Source of the DNA: Nitrospirota bacterium
GTDB taxonomy: Bacteria; Nitrospirota; Nitrospiria; Nitrospirales; NS-4
DNA: 6,368 nt
Reading direction: 5' to 3'
Assembly (NCBI GenBank): GCA_005877565.1
Contig: VBOK01000130.1
Span: 1 to 6,368, forward strand
Positions 1 to 5,091 of the stretch are shown here, piece by piece (within the stretch, counting starts at the first letter, position 1; each line of letters starts with the position of its first letter). The translations under genes were made by a program, and so were the position numbers. The notes beneath the pieces were generated by a model, which saw only the letters and a list, made by a program, of their open reading frames with translations, was not told where the DNA came from and did not search any database.

Positions 1-369
1 AAGGATTATCGGCTGGACAGCGAGATCATGAAGATCACCGCCGCGGGCACCTATGACATTCCCAATGACCGCTACGATATGGTTATGGTCGTCACGCCCT
101 TCGGCTCCTACGAAGGCGTCTTGCAATCCATTCCGCTCTTCGGGAAGCTGTTCGCCGGCGAGCGCGAAGGGTTCACCACCGCCTTCTTCGAGGTCAAGGG
201 TCCGGTGACCGATCCTCAAGTCACGTGGCGGCCGATCAAGTCAGTCGGATCGGGATTGACCGGTCTTGCACAGCTTGCTTTCGATTTCATGAAAAACGTC
301 GTCATGTTTCCGAAGGAGGTGATTTCCCCCTCGGACAAGGCGCCGCGGTCGCCTTGCTCCGCTCAGTAA
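1..369 (+). CDS. AsmA-like C-terminal domain protein, 3' end only
   Basis: The frame is open from the first base and ends at TAA 367-369, giving the last 122 residues of a longer protein whose start lies outside the window. The segment has the pattern seen at the C-terminus of AsmA/YhdP-type envelope proteins: a beta-rich stretch (YDMVMVVTPFGSYEG), then an IPLFGKLFAG turn, a strand ending in VKGPVTDPQV, and a final amphipathic helix rich in Phe and Leu (LAQLAFDFMKNVVMFPKEV). Members of this family are large, usually anchored in the inner membrane by an N-terminal helix, and some have been linked to phospholipid transport to the outer membrane; that role is carried over from the family, not shown here. 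Only four bases separate it from the peptidase gene, so it may head the same transcript. The family call rests on pattern memory, since no diagnostic catalytic motif exists. Confidence 0.65.
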   Translation, partial: KDYRLDSEIMKITAAGTYDIPNDRYDMVMVVTPFGSYEGVLQSIPLFGKLFAGEREGFTTAFFEVKGPVTDPQVTWRPIKSVGSGLTGLAQLAFDFMKNVVMFPKEVISPSDKAPRSPCSAQ

Positions 370-373
370 GGCC

Positions 374-1522
374 ATGGTAGCATCGCCTATGATGGCCAAC
401 GATCCCGATGTCCTGATCATCGCCGCGAGCGAAACCAATTCCAACCTCTATTACGCCACCCGGTTTTTGGCTCCCGATCCGTTCATTTTCCTCCGTATCA
501 AGGGCGAGAGGATCCTCATCATGAGCGATCTGGAAGTGGACCGGGCGCGCGCCACGGCCACGGTGGACACCGTCCTGTCGTACTCGGAATACGAGGAGCG
601 GCTGAGGCGCCGCGGCGTGACGTCGGCCGGCGCGGTTGACATCGTGGACGAATTCCTGAAGGAGCGAGGCGTTGCGCGCCTGCTCGTACCGGAGAACTTC
701 GGGTTCGAGCACGCCCGACAGTTACAGGAGCGCGGGTACGAGTTGAGCACCAAGCGGGAGCCCTTCTTCGAAGAGCGCGCCATCAAGACTGAGAAGGAGG
801 TCCGGGCCATCGAGGCCACCCAGCGCGCGGTGGAGCTTGCCGTGCAGCGGGCCATCGATCTCCTGCGGGCAGCCTCCGTGAAGGACGGCCTGATCGTCCA
901 CGAGGGCCGGCCCGTGACCTCCGAGCGCATCAAGAAGCTCATCAACGTGGCGCTGATGGAGCAGGACTGCGTGGCGCAGCACACGATCATCGCCGGCGGG
1001 ATCCAGGCCTGTGATCCGCACAACGAGGGGGCGGGCCCGCTCCGGGCCAACGAGCCCATCGTCATGGATGTCTTCCCCCGCAACATGACCACGCGCTACT
1101 TCGCCGACATGAGCCGCACGGTCGTCAAGGGCAGGGCGACGCGCGAGATGAAACGGCTCTATGACACGGTGCTGGCTGCGCAGGAGGAAGCCATCGCCTC
1201 GGTCCGCGACGCGGCGGACGGGCAGACCATTCACAGCGAAGTGCTGCGGCGCTTCGAGCAGGCCGGGTACAAGACCGGCCTGATCAACGGACGCATGCAG
1301 GGGTTCTTTCACGGCACGGGCCACGGGGTCGGGATTGACATCCATGAGATGCCCCGGATCAGCAAATCCGGGTCACGCCTCCAGACGGGGCACGTGGTCA
1401 CCGTGGAGCCGGGCCTCTACTACCCGGACATCGGCGCCGCCCGGATCGAGGACATGGTGCTGGTCACGGACGACGGCTGCCGCAACCTGACGAGCTTCCT
1501 CAAGGTTCTCGAGATCGACTAA
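374..1522 (+). CDS. M24 family metallopeptidase (Xaa-Pro aminopeptidase type)
   Basis: This is a 382-residue cytosolic protein of the pita-bread M24 family, which removes N-terminal residues, often ahead of proline, using two divalent metal ions. All five metal ligands can be placed: D232, D245, H317, E345 and E359. H313 and H324 in HGTGHGVGIDIHE match the additional active-site histidines of proline-specific members. Residues from about 1 to 140 form the N-terminal creatinase-like domain, and the catalytic domain follows from about 145. The spacing between the two aspartates is 13 residues, against 11 in E. coli PepP and methionine aminopeptidase, so there is a two-residue insertion between those strands. 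The ATG at 374 is chosen because it is the first in frame; ATGs at 389 and 392 are alternatives, and none has a convincing Shine-Dalgarno sequence. The gene lies 4 bases after the AsmA-like gene and 8 bases before sdhB, so it is probably cotranscribed. True substrate and specificity cannot be read from the sequence. Confidence 0.9.
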   Translation: MVASPMMANDPDVLIIAASETNSNLYYATRFLAPDPFIFLRIKGERILIMSDLEVDRARATATVDTVLSYSEYEERLRRRGVTSAGAVDIVDEFLKERGVARLLVPENFGFEHARQLQERGYELSTKREPFFEERAIKTEKEVRAIEATQRAVELAVQRAIDLLRAASVKDGLIVHEGRPVTSERIKKLINVALMEQDCVAQHTIIAGGIQACDPHNEGAGPLRANEPIVMDVFPRNMTTRYFADMSRTVVKGRATREMKRLYDTVLAAQEEAIASVRDAADGQTIHSEVLRRFEQAGYKTGLINGRMQGFFHGTGHGVGIDIHEMPRISKSGSRLQTGHVVTVEPGLYYPDIGAARIEDMVLVTDDGCRNLTSFLKVLEID

Positions 1523-1530
1523 CGCCGGCA

Positions 1531-2475
1531 ATGCGTCTCGCCTTCACGATCCGCAGGTACCACCCCGAGTTGGATGCTGCCCCGCACGAGGAGACCTATC
1601 GTCTCGACGTTACCCGCGGGATGACCGTCCTCGACGCGCTCATCCGCATCAAGAACGAGGAGGACGGCCGGCTGACGTTCCGCTACTCGTGTCGGTCTGC
1701 CATCTGCGGGTCGTGCGCGATGACCATCAACGGCGCGGAGAAGCTGGCCTGCCGGACCTCGGTGCGCAAGGAATGGGAGCGCCACGGCGGGATTACCATC
1801 GAGCCGCTGCGCCACCTGCCGGTGCTCAAAGACCTGGCGGTGGACATGTGCTCCTTCTGGGGCAAGGTGCGGGCGATCGAGCCGTGGGTGCAGGCCGACC
1901 ACCTTACGCCGACGGGACCACTGTCCTTACCGGCAGGCTCCGCCCAGTTCCACAACGTGGACGCCTGCATCATGTGCGGAGCCTGCGTGGCAGCCTGCAC
2001 GGTGCACGAGGTGGACCAGGGCTTTCTGGGACCGGCCGCGCTGGCGAAGGCCTACCGGTTCGTGGCGGATCCTCGTGAAGACAGCGCCGCGCGGACGGCC
2101 CGGCTGGCAGCGCTCCAAGGTCCGACGGGGATGTGGGACTGCACGCGCTGCAACTTTTGCGTCGAAGTGTGTCCCAAGGATGTCAAGCCCATGGAGGCGA
2201 TCATCCGCCTGCGCCGCGCGGCGATCCAGGCGGGTATGACGGACACCGGTGGTGCCCGGCATGTCGTCGGGTTCCGGGACCTGATCGCGCGGTTCGGGCG
2301 TCTGAACGAGGCGCTGATGCCCCTCAAGGTCGTCGGGCCCAGCCTGCGCCGGTTGCTTCACGTGCTGCCGTTGGGTCTCCGCATGCTGCTCAAAGGCAAG
2401 GTGCCGAACCCGCTGCACCCGCCGATCGAAGGCGTGCGGCATGTGCGGGCGCTGCTGGAGCGGACCAGGCGATGA
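1531..2475 (+). CDS. sdhB: Succinate dehydrogenase/fumarate reductase iron-sulfur subunit (non-classical, extra cysteine)
   Basis: The 314-residue protein carries electrons between a flavoprotein subunit and a second acceptor in a complex II-type enzyme. The N-terminal plant-type ferredoxin domain has all four [2Fe-2S] cysteines, C54, C59, C62 and C74 (SCRSAICGSC, then LAC). The C-terminal domain has C146, C149, C152 and C156, then C204, C207, C210 and C214 (DCTRCNFCVEVCPK). Classical SdhB/FrdB lacks a cysteine at the 207 position (Ile or Val) and so holds a [3Fe-4S] cluster; here eight cysteines could hold two [4Fe-4S] clusters. Thr157 replaces the usual proline after C156. About 100 residues follow the last cysteine, longer than the E. 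coli type (about 240 residues in total), and resemble the tail of HdrC/TfrB/type E proteins (GRLNEALMP, KGKVPNPLHPP). The gene overlaps the fixX-like gene by ATGA and is part of a module with the hdrB-like gene. No clear ribosome site precedes ATG 1531, but the N-terminus fits the family. The frdB name is equally possible. Confidence 0.9.
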   Translation: MRLAFTIRRYHPELDAAPHEETYRLDVTRGMTVLDALIRIKNEEDGRLTFRYSCRSAICGSCAMTINGAEKLACRTSVRKEWERHGGITIEPLRHLPVLKDLAVDMCSFWGKVRAIEPWVQADHLTPTGPLSLPAGSAQFHNVDACIMCGACVAACTVHEVDQGFLGPAALAKAYRFVADPREDSAARTARLAALQGPTGMWDCTRCNFCVEVCPKDVKPMEAIIRLRRAAIQAGMTDTGGARHVVGFRDLIARFGRLNEALMPLKVVGPSLRRLLHVLPLGLRMLLKGKVPNPLHPPIEGVRHVRALLERTRR

Positions 2476-2744
2476 GCGAAAACGACGCCGCCAACGAGCT
2501 GCTGTTCCGCACGCCGCACATCCGGATCAAAAACCACGAGGCTTGCCTGAAGTGCGTCCGCAAGCAGTGCACGATCGTCTGTCCGGCCGGGGTCTACCGT
2601 TGGGACGCGGAACAGTTGAAGATCAACGTGGACTGGCCGGCTTGCCTGGAGAGCGGGGCGTGCCTCGTCGCCTGTCACGAGTTCAAGAACATCGAGATGA
2701 CGTATCCGGATCCAGGTACGGGCGTGCGTTATAAGTATGGGTGA
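2472..2744 (+). CDS. fixX: FixX-like ferredoxin
   Basis: This 90-residue protein matches FixX, the small ferredoxin that normally works with the FixC/ETF-quinone oxidoreductase flavoprotein. Visible features are C25-x2-C28-x4-C33-x3-C37-P, the CPAGVYRW segment, a second motif with C58, C64 and C68, and the family ending TGVRYKYG. FixX and ETF-QO normally read C-x2-C-x2-C in the second motif; here the middle position is Ser61 (codon AGC), so seven rather than eight cysteines remain. By analogy with ETF-QO, whose cluster uses the equivalents of C37, C58, residue 61 and C64, that cluster is either serine-ligated, altered or missing. The ATG overlaps the sdhB stop codon (ATGA, 2472-2475), which suggests translational coupling; a GGAG at 2457-2460 may assist. 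The open frame extends upstream inside sdhB, but the conserved part begins after residue 14 of this start. No fixA, fixB or fixC is present in the window. Confidence 0.85.
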   Translation: MSENDAANELLFRTPHIRIKNHEACLKCVRKQCTIVCPAGVYRWDAEQLKINVDWPACLESGACLVACHEFKNIEMTYPDPGTGVRYKYG

Positions 2745-2753
2745 GGGGTGCCG

Positions 2754-2889
2754 GAAAATGAAATGGTGGGTCCTGCCCCCGCATAGCCCAGCGCAGCTGG
2801 GCGTTTCGCCGTCGAGGCCCCGCAGATCCGGCTGTACGCCCCGCGCTGCATCTGGGCGCCCATGCGGTGTCACCCCCCATTTCATTTTC
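2754..2889. repeat. Long imperfect inverted repeat (MITE-like element or large hairpin)
   Basis: The 159-base gap between fixX and the hdrB-like gene is the only substantial gap in the run. Bases 2754-2771 pair with 2872-2889 at 17 of 18 positions (GAAAATGAAATGG, one mismatch, GGGT). Inside them the arms continue to resemble each other with bulges: CCGCAT near 2779-2784 faces ATGCGG at 2862-2867, and GCCCAG at 2786-2791 faces CTGGGC at 2852-2857. The centre contains further short hairpins. The whole 136-base stretch can therefore fold as one long imperfect hairpin with clean ends, as expected of a miniature inverted-repeat transposable element or a REPIN-like pair. No convincing target-site duplication is visible at the borders, and no second copy is present in this window. 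A structured RNA that tunes expression between fixX and hdrB is the alternative. Confidence 0.75.
2786..2802 (+). repeat. Short hairpin inside the inverted-repeat element
   Basis: GCCCAG (2786-2791) and CTGGGC (2797-2802) form a perfect 6-base-pair stem with a 5-base loop, CGCAG. It is followed directly by GGCG-TTT-CGCC (2800-2810), an overlapping alternative stem. There is no T-run after either, so it is not a typical intrinsic terminator. The left arm can also pair with CTGGGC at 2852-2857, so competing folds are possible. Confidence 0.5.
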
Positions 2890-2891
2890 GT

Positions 2892-2897
2892 GGGGAG
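2892..2897 (+). promoter_or_regulatory. Ribosome binding site of the hdrB-like gene
   Basis: GGGGAG at 2892-2897 lies six bases before ATG 2904 and only three before GTG 2901, which favours ATG as the start. It begins three bases after the outer end of the inverted repeat, so the repeat does not mask it directly. Confidence 0.6.
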
Positions 2898-2903
2898 TGA
2901 GTG

Positions 2904-3803
2904 ATGAAGTATGCACTGTATCCGGGCTGTGCGGCGAAGGGGGCGACGCCTGAGCTCTATCAGTCGACGATGGCCATCATCGGACGGCTGGGGATCGAGG
3001 TCACTGAATTGACCGCCTCATCTTGCTGTGGCGCCGGCGTGGTTGCCGAAGCGGACCCGGAGGGCGCCCTCGCGCTCAACGCGCGGACCTTCGCGCAGGC
3101 GGAGCGGCTTGGCCTGGACGTCATGACGATCTGCGGGACCTGCCAAGGCGTCATGAGCACCGCCAACCGGCAGCTCAAAGCCGACCCGGCGCTGCTTCAG
3201 CGCGTCAATCGCCTGCTGGAGACGGAGCGCCTCGTGTATCACGGGAACGTGCAGGTCAAGCATCTGCTCTGGGTTGTGGTCCGGGAAGTCGGGCTGGCGA
3301 AGCTCAAGGATGAAGTGCAGGTGACGCTGGGCGATCTGAAGATCGCGCCGTTCTATGGGTGCTACATCCTGAGGCCGTCCTGGGACCTCGGCTTCGACGA
3401 TCCCGAAAATCCCAATTCGCTCGAGAAGCTCATCCGAGCGGTGGGAGCGGAGCCGGTGGACTACGGCGGGAAGATCAAGTGCTGCGGGTTTCCGATCATT
3501 CTGGAGAAGGAGGACATCGCCCTGGCGATGAACGGCGCGAATCTCAAGGAGGCAAAGGAAGGCGGCGCGGATGCGATGGTGACCCCCTGCCCTCTGTGCC
3601 ACATGAGCTTGGACATCTACCAGGAACGAGCGGCCCGCAAGGTCGAGACGAACTTGAACCTGCCCGTCCTGCACCTGCCGCAGATGCTGGGGCTGGCGAT
3701 GGGGGTCTCGGCCAAGGAGCTGGGTGTGGAGCATCACCTGGTTCCAGTGGATTCGATCCTGAAGGTGGTGGGGGAGCGCCGAAAGGAGAGTGGCCGGTCA
3801 TGA
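2904..3803 (+). CDS. hdrB: HdrB/SdhE-like protein with two CCG domains
   Basis: The protein has 299 residues from ATG 2904 and belongs to the heterodisulfide reductase subunit B family, which also includes the SdhE subunit of type E complex II (not the SdhE flavinylation factor) and the C-terminal half of TfrB. Both cysteine-rich CCG domains are complete: C9, C41-C42, C77 and C80 in the first, and C153, C193-C194, C229 and C232 in the second. In HdrB these motifs hold unusual noncubane [4Fe-4S] clusters that reduce a disulfide; in type E complex II the homologue passes electrons between the SdhB subunit and the membrane side. No transmembrane segment or signal peptide is visible, so it is cytoplasmic or peripheral. 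Its position after sdhB and fixX supports a role as electron partner of SdhB. The stop overlaps the start of the cupin gene (ATGA at 3800-3803). Whether it acts on a disulfide, a quinone or neither cannot be decided from the sequence. Confidence 0.88.
   Translation: MKYALYPGCAAKGATPELYQSTMAIIGRLGIEVTELTASSCCGAGVVAEADPEGALALNARTFAQAERLGLDVMTICGTCQGVMSTANRQLKADPALLQRVNRLLETERLVYHGNVQVKHLLWVVVREVGLAKLKDEVQVTLGDLKIAPFYGCYILRPSWDLGFDDPENPNSLEKLIRAVGAEPVDYGGKIKCCGFPIILEKEDIALAMNGANLKEAKEGGADAMVTPCPLCHMSLDIYQERAARKVETNLNLPVLHLPQMLGLAMGVSAKELGVEHHLVPVDSILKVVGERRKESGRS
3784..3790 (+). promoter_or_regulatory. Ribosome binding site of the cupin gene
   Basis: AGGAGAG lies inside the end of the hdrB-like gene, nine bases before ATG 3800. 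It is one of the strongest Shine-Dalgarno matches at a real start in this window and fixes the cupin start, even though the open frame extends far upstream. Confidence 0.7.
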
Positions 3804-4120
3804 CGGTGTTGACGTTGAACGACTTCAAGCAATTCTCGCCGGACAAGATGAAGAAGAACAACCTGTTTCAGACGCCGCGGTTCTTCTGCGACATCTACGG
3901 CTTCGAGCCGGGACAGGCCCAGAAGGGCCACGTGCACAGCGATCAAGACAAGGTCTACATCGTGCTCGAGGGGCAGGGCACGTTCCAGGTCGGCACAGAG
4001 GAGCGGGTCCTCAACCCGGGCCAGGCGGTGATGGCGCCAGCCGGCATGGAGCATGGGGTCCGCAACCACACCCAGCAGCGGCTCAGCGTGCTGGTCTTCG
4101 TCGCGCCCAATCCGTCGTAG
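3800..4120 (+). CDS. Small single-domain cupin protein
   Basis: This 106-residue protein is one cupin beta-barrel. Motif 1 shows H44-x-H46 and a downstream glycine in VLEGQGTF; the usual glutamate that follows the two histidines is replaced (D50-K51). Motif 2 is exact: G74-x5-P80-x-G82-x2-H85-x3-N89 (GQAVMAPAGMEHGVRN). H44, H46 and H85 could bind one metal ion, with D50 a possible fourth ligand. The function of such small cupins is varied and cannot be assigned; candidates are metal binding, a small-molecule sensor, or a minor oxygenase or isomerase. The gene overlaps hdrB by ATGA and has a strong ribosome site, so it is probably made in step with the iron-sulfur module. The open frame reaching back to 3359 is only the other frame of hdrB. 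The stop is four bases from the end of the convergent copper-protein gene. Confidence 0.85.
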   Translation: MTVLTLNDFKQFSPDKMKKNNLFQTPRFFCDIYGFEPGQAQKGHVHSDQDKVYIVLEGQGTFQVGTEERVLNPGQAVMAPAGMEHGVRNHTQQRLSVLVFVAPNPS

Positions 4121-4127
4121 CTAGCTA
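4118..4127. other. Palindrome shared by two convergent stop codons
   Basis: TAGCTAGCTA is its own reverse complement. Its left TAG ends the plus-strand cupin gene and, read on the other strand, its right TAG ends the copper-protein gene. Only four bases separate the coding regions, and no GC-rich stem with a T-run is visible here, so each transcript must end within or beyond the opposing gene, or by a factor-dependent route. Confidence 0.8.
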
Positions 4128-4979
4128 TTTCGTCCTGGCCGGCTCCACGAAGGGCATGAGGGGCAGCGTCTTGGCATCCTTCTTGACCAGTAGCACCGCG
4201 ATCGCGCCGCGTAGGGCGTCGGTCAGCGAGTGCGTGACCAGCGGGTAGCCGCCTTCATTCTCAACCACCACCCAGATCTCGCCGATCGGGTGGAAGGCCG
4301 AGAAATTGTTCGGCCCCGCGTTCACGATGTAGATGCGGACGCGCTCACCCAGCTTGGCTTCGAGGGGCTTGCCTCCCAGGAATGGGTGGTACTTGAAGAT
4401 GCCGCCGTTGAACATCGCGCCATCGTATTTGCGGTCGAACATTCCCTGAACGTCGTCCGGGTTATTCCAGAGTTCGCTCTGCACCAGCACATATTCACGG
4501 TCAGCCTTCGGCAGCGCGTTGGGGTCCTTCGGATCGATGATGATGGCGCCCATCATGCCGCGCGCGATGTGTTGGATCATCGGCTGGACGCCGCAGTGGT
4601 AGAAGAAGATCCCCGGTTTCTTCGGTGTGAAAGTGATGTGATGGGTCTCGCCGCGTTCGACCTGCTTGTGGTTCTTGAGGAAGTCCATCTCGCCAGCGTG
4701 GAAGTCCATCGAGTGGGGAAAGGTGTTGGTCTTCGGGTTGGTCAACGAGAATTCAATAGTGTCCCCTTCGGTCGCCCGCACAACGGGACCGGGGAATTGC
4801 CCGTTGAAGGTCCACGCCTTGTACTTCGTGCCTTTGTTGTCGATGACGACTTCGGTCTCGATGGCGGTGAACTCCACCTTCACGGTCTTGGCCCAGGCCG
4901 GCGAACAAACCACTCCGGCTACTCCGACGGCTAGAGCCCACCCAATAAGTTTCCTAACAGTGCAAAAGTTTTCGTCCAT
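4125..4979 (-). CDS. Secreted NirK-like two-domain copper protein (multicopper oxidase superfamily)
   Basis: From ATG 4979 the protein has 284 residues. Residues 1-30 are a signal peptide: charged VRK, a hydrophobic core, and AWA before K31, so it is exported to the periplasm. The first cupredoxin domain carries copper nitrite reductase signatures: PHSMDFH gives H89 (type 1 copper) and H94 (type 2) with D92 at the catalytic aspartate position; YHC gives H128 (type 2) and C129 (type 1); H137 and M142 complete type 1. In domain 2, H250 (VTHS) fits the third type 2 ligand, given by the neighbouring subunit of the trimer. Relatives usually have roughly 30 residues (a D-x-VY-x2-GNP and GVQT region) between FHPIGEIW and the strand before THS; here W236 runs straight into VVVENEGGYPLVTHS. 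Nitrite reduction is possible but unproved, and the gap may impair folding. The start is preferred over 5093 because of the signal peptide and the ribosome site. Confidence 0.85.
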   Translation of the reverse strand: MDENFCTVRKLIGWALAVGVAGVVCSPAWAKTVKVEFTAIETEVVIDNKGTKYKAWTFNGQFPGPVVRATEGDTIEFSLTNPKTNTFPHSMDFHAGEMDFLKNHKQVERGETHHITFTPKKPGIFFYHCGVQPMIQHIARGMMGAIIIDPKDPNALPKADREYVLVQSELWNNPDDVQGMFDRKYDGAMFNGGIFKYHPFLGGKPLEAKLGERVRIYIVNAGPNNFSAFHPIGEIWVVVENEGGYPLVTHSLTDALRGAIAVLLVKKDAKTLPLMPFVEPARTK

Positions 4980-4986
4980 GCAGTAG

Positions 4987-4994
4987 CCCCCCTC
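4987..4994 (-). promoter_or_regulatory. Ribosome binding site of the copper-protein gene
   Basis: On the minus strand GAGGGGGG ends seven bases before the ATG at 4979. Together with the signal peptide that begins there, it places the start at 4979 rather than at the longer in-frame ATG at 5093. Confidence 0.65.
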
Positions 4995-5006
4995 TGAATT
5001 CGAATT

Positions 5007-5027
5007 ACTCACAGAAAGCGCGTGAGT
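5007..5027. promoter_or_regulatory. Candidate operator dyad in the divergent spacer
   Basis: ACTCAC (5007-5012) and GTGAGT (5022-5027) are perfect 6-base arms separated by nine bases. The dyad overlaps the proposed minus-strand -10 box and is centred close to the expected transcription start, which is a common place for a repressor site. A second perfect palindrome, AATTCGAATT (4997-5006), lies directly beside it in the leader. No regulator is encoded in the window, and arms this short can occur by chance. Confidence 0.35.
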
Positions 5028-5054
5028 GTAGCAAGCGGGTCTTTGGCAAGTAAA
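5025..5054 (-). promoter_or_regulatory. Candidate sigma70-type promoter of the copper-protein gene
   Basis: On the minus strand, TTTACT (5054-5049) is followed after 18 bases by TACACT (5030-5025), each four of six matches to consensus. TGC directly before TACACT gives an extended -10 (TGnTACACT). Transcription would begin near 5018, giving a leader of about 40 bases that contains the ribosome site. Confidence 0.45.
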
Positions 5055-5091
5055 GTCCACAAATGGGCGAATCTTGACTTCGCGGAAAACC

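Noticed and set aside
722..1345. Long minus-strand open frames over the peptidase, sdhB and hdrB genes
   Set aside because: They arise from GC-rich third-position bias opposite real genes, show no family motifs and conflict with well-supported plus-strand proteins.
2133..2471. Upstream extension of the FixX-like frame inside sdhB
   Set aside because: The extension overlaps conserved SdhB cysteine codons and gives an Arg/Pro/Ala-rich shadow translation; FixX proteins are about 90-100 residues, matching ATG 2472.
3359..3799. Long plus-strand open frame ahead of the cupin start
   Set aside because: It is the second frame of the hdrB-like gene; its residues show no family pattern, and the cupin has its own ribosome site and ATG at 3800.
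4905..4909. Lipoprotein signal at C25 of the copper protein
   Set aside because: The residues before the cysteine are GVV, not a proper lipobox, whereas AWA followed by K31 is a good ordinary signal peptidase site.
4125..4979. Laccase or other trinuclear multicopper oxidase
   Set aside because: The four paired His-x-His motifs of a trinuclear centre are absent; the ligand set matches type 1 plus type 2 copper as in NirK.
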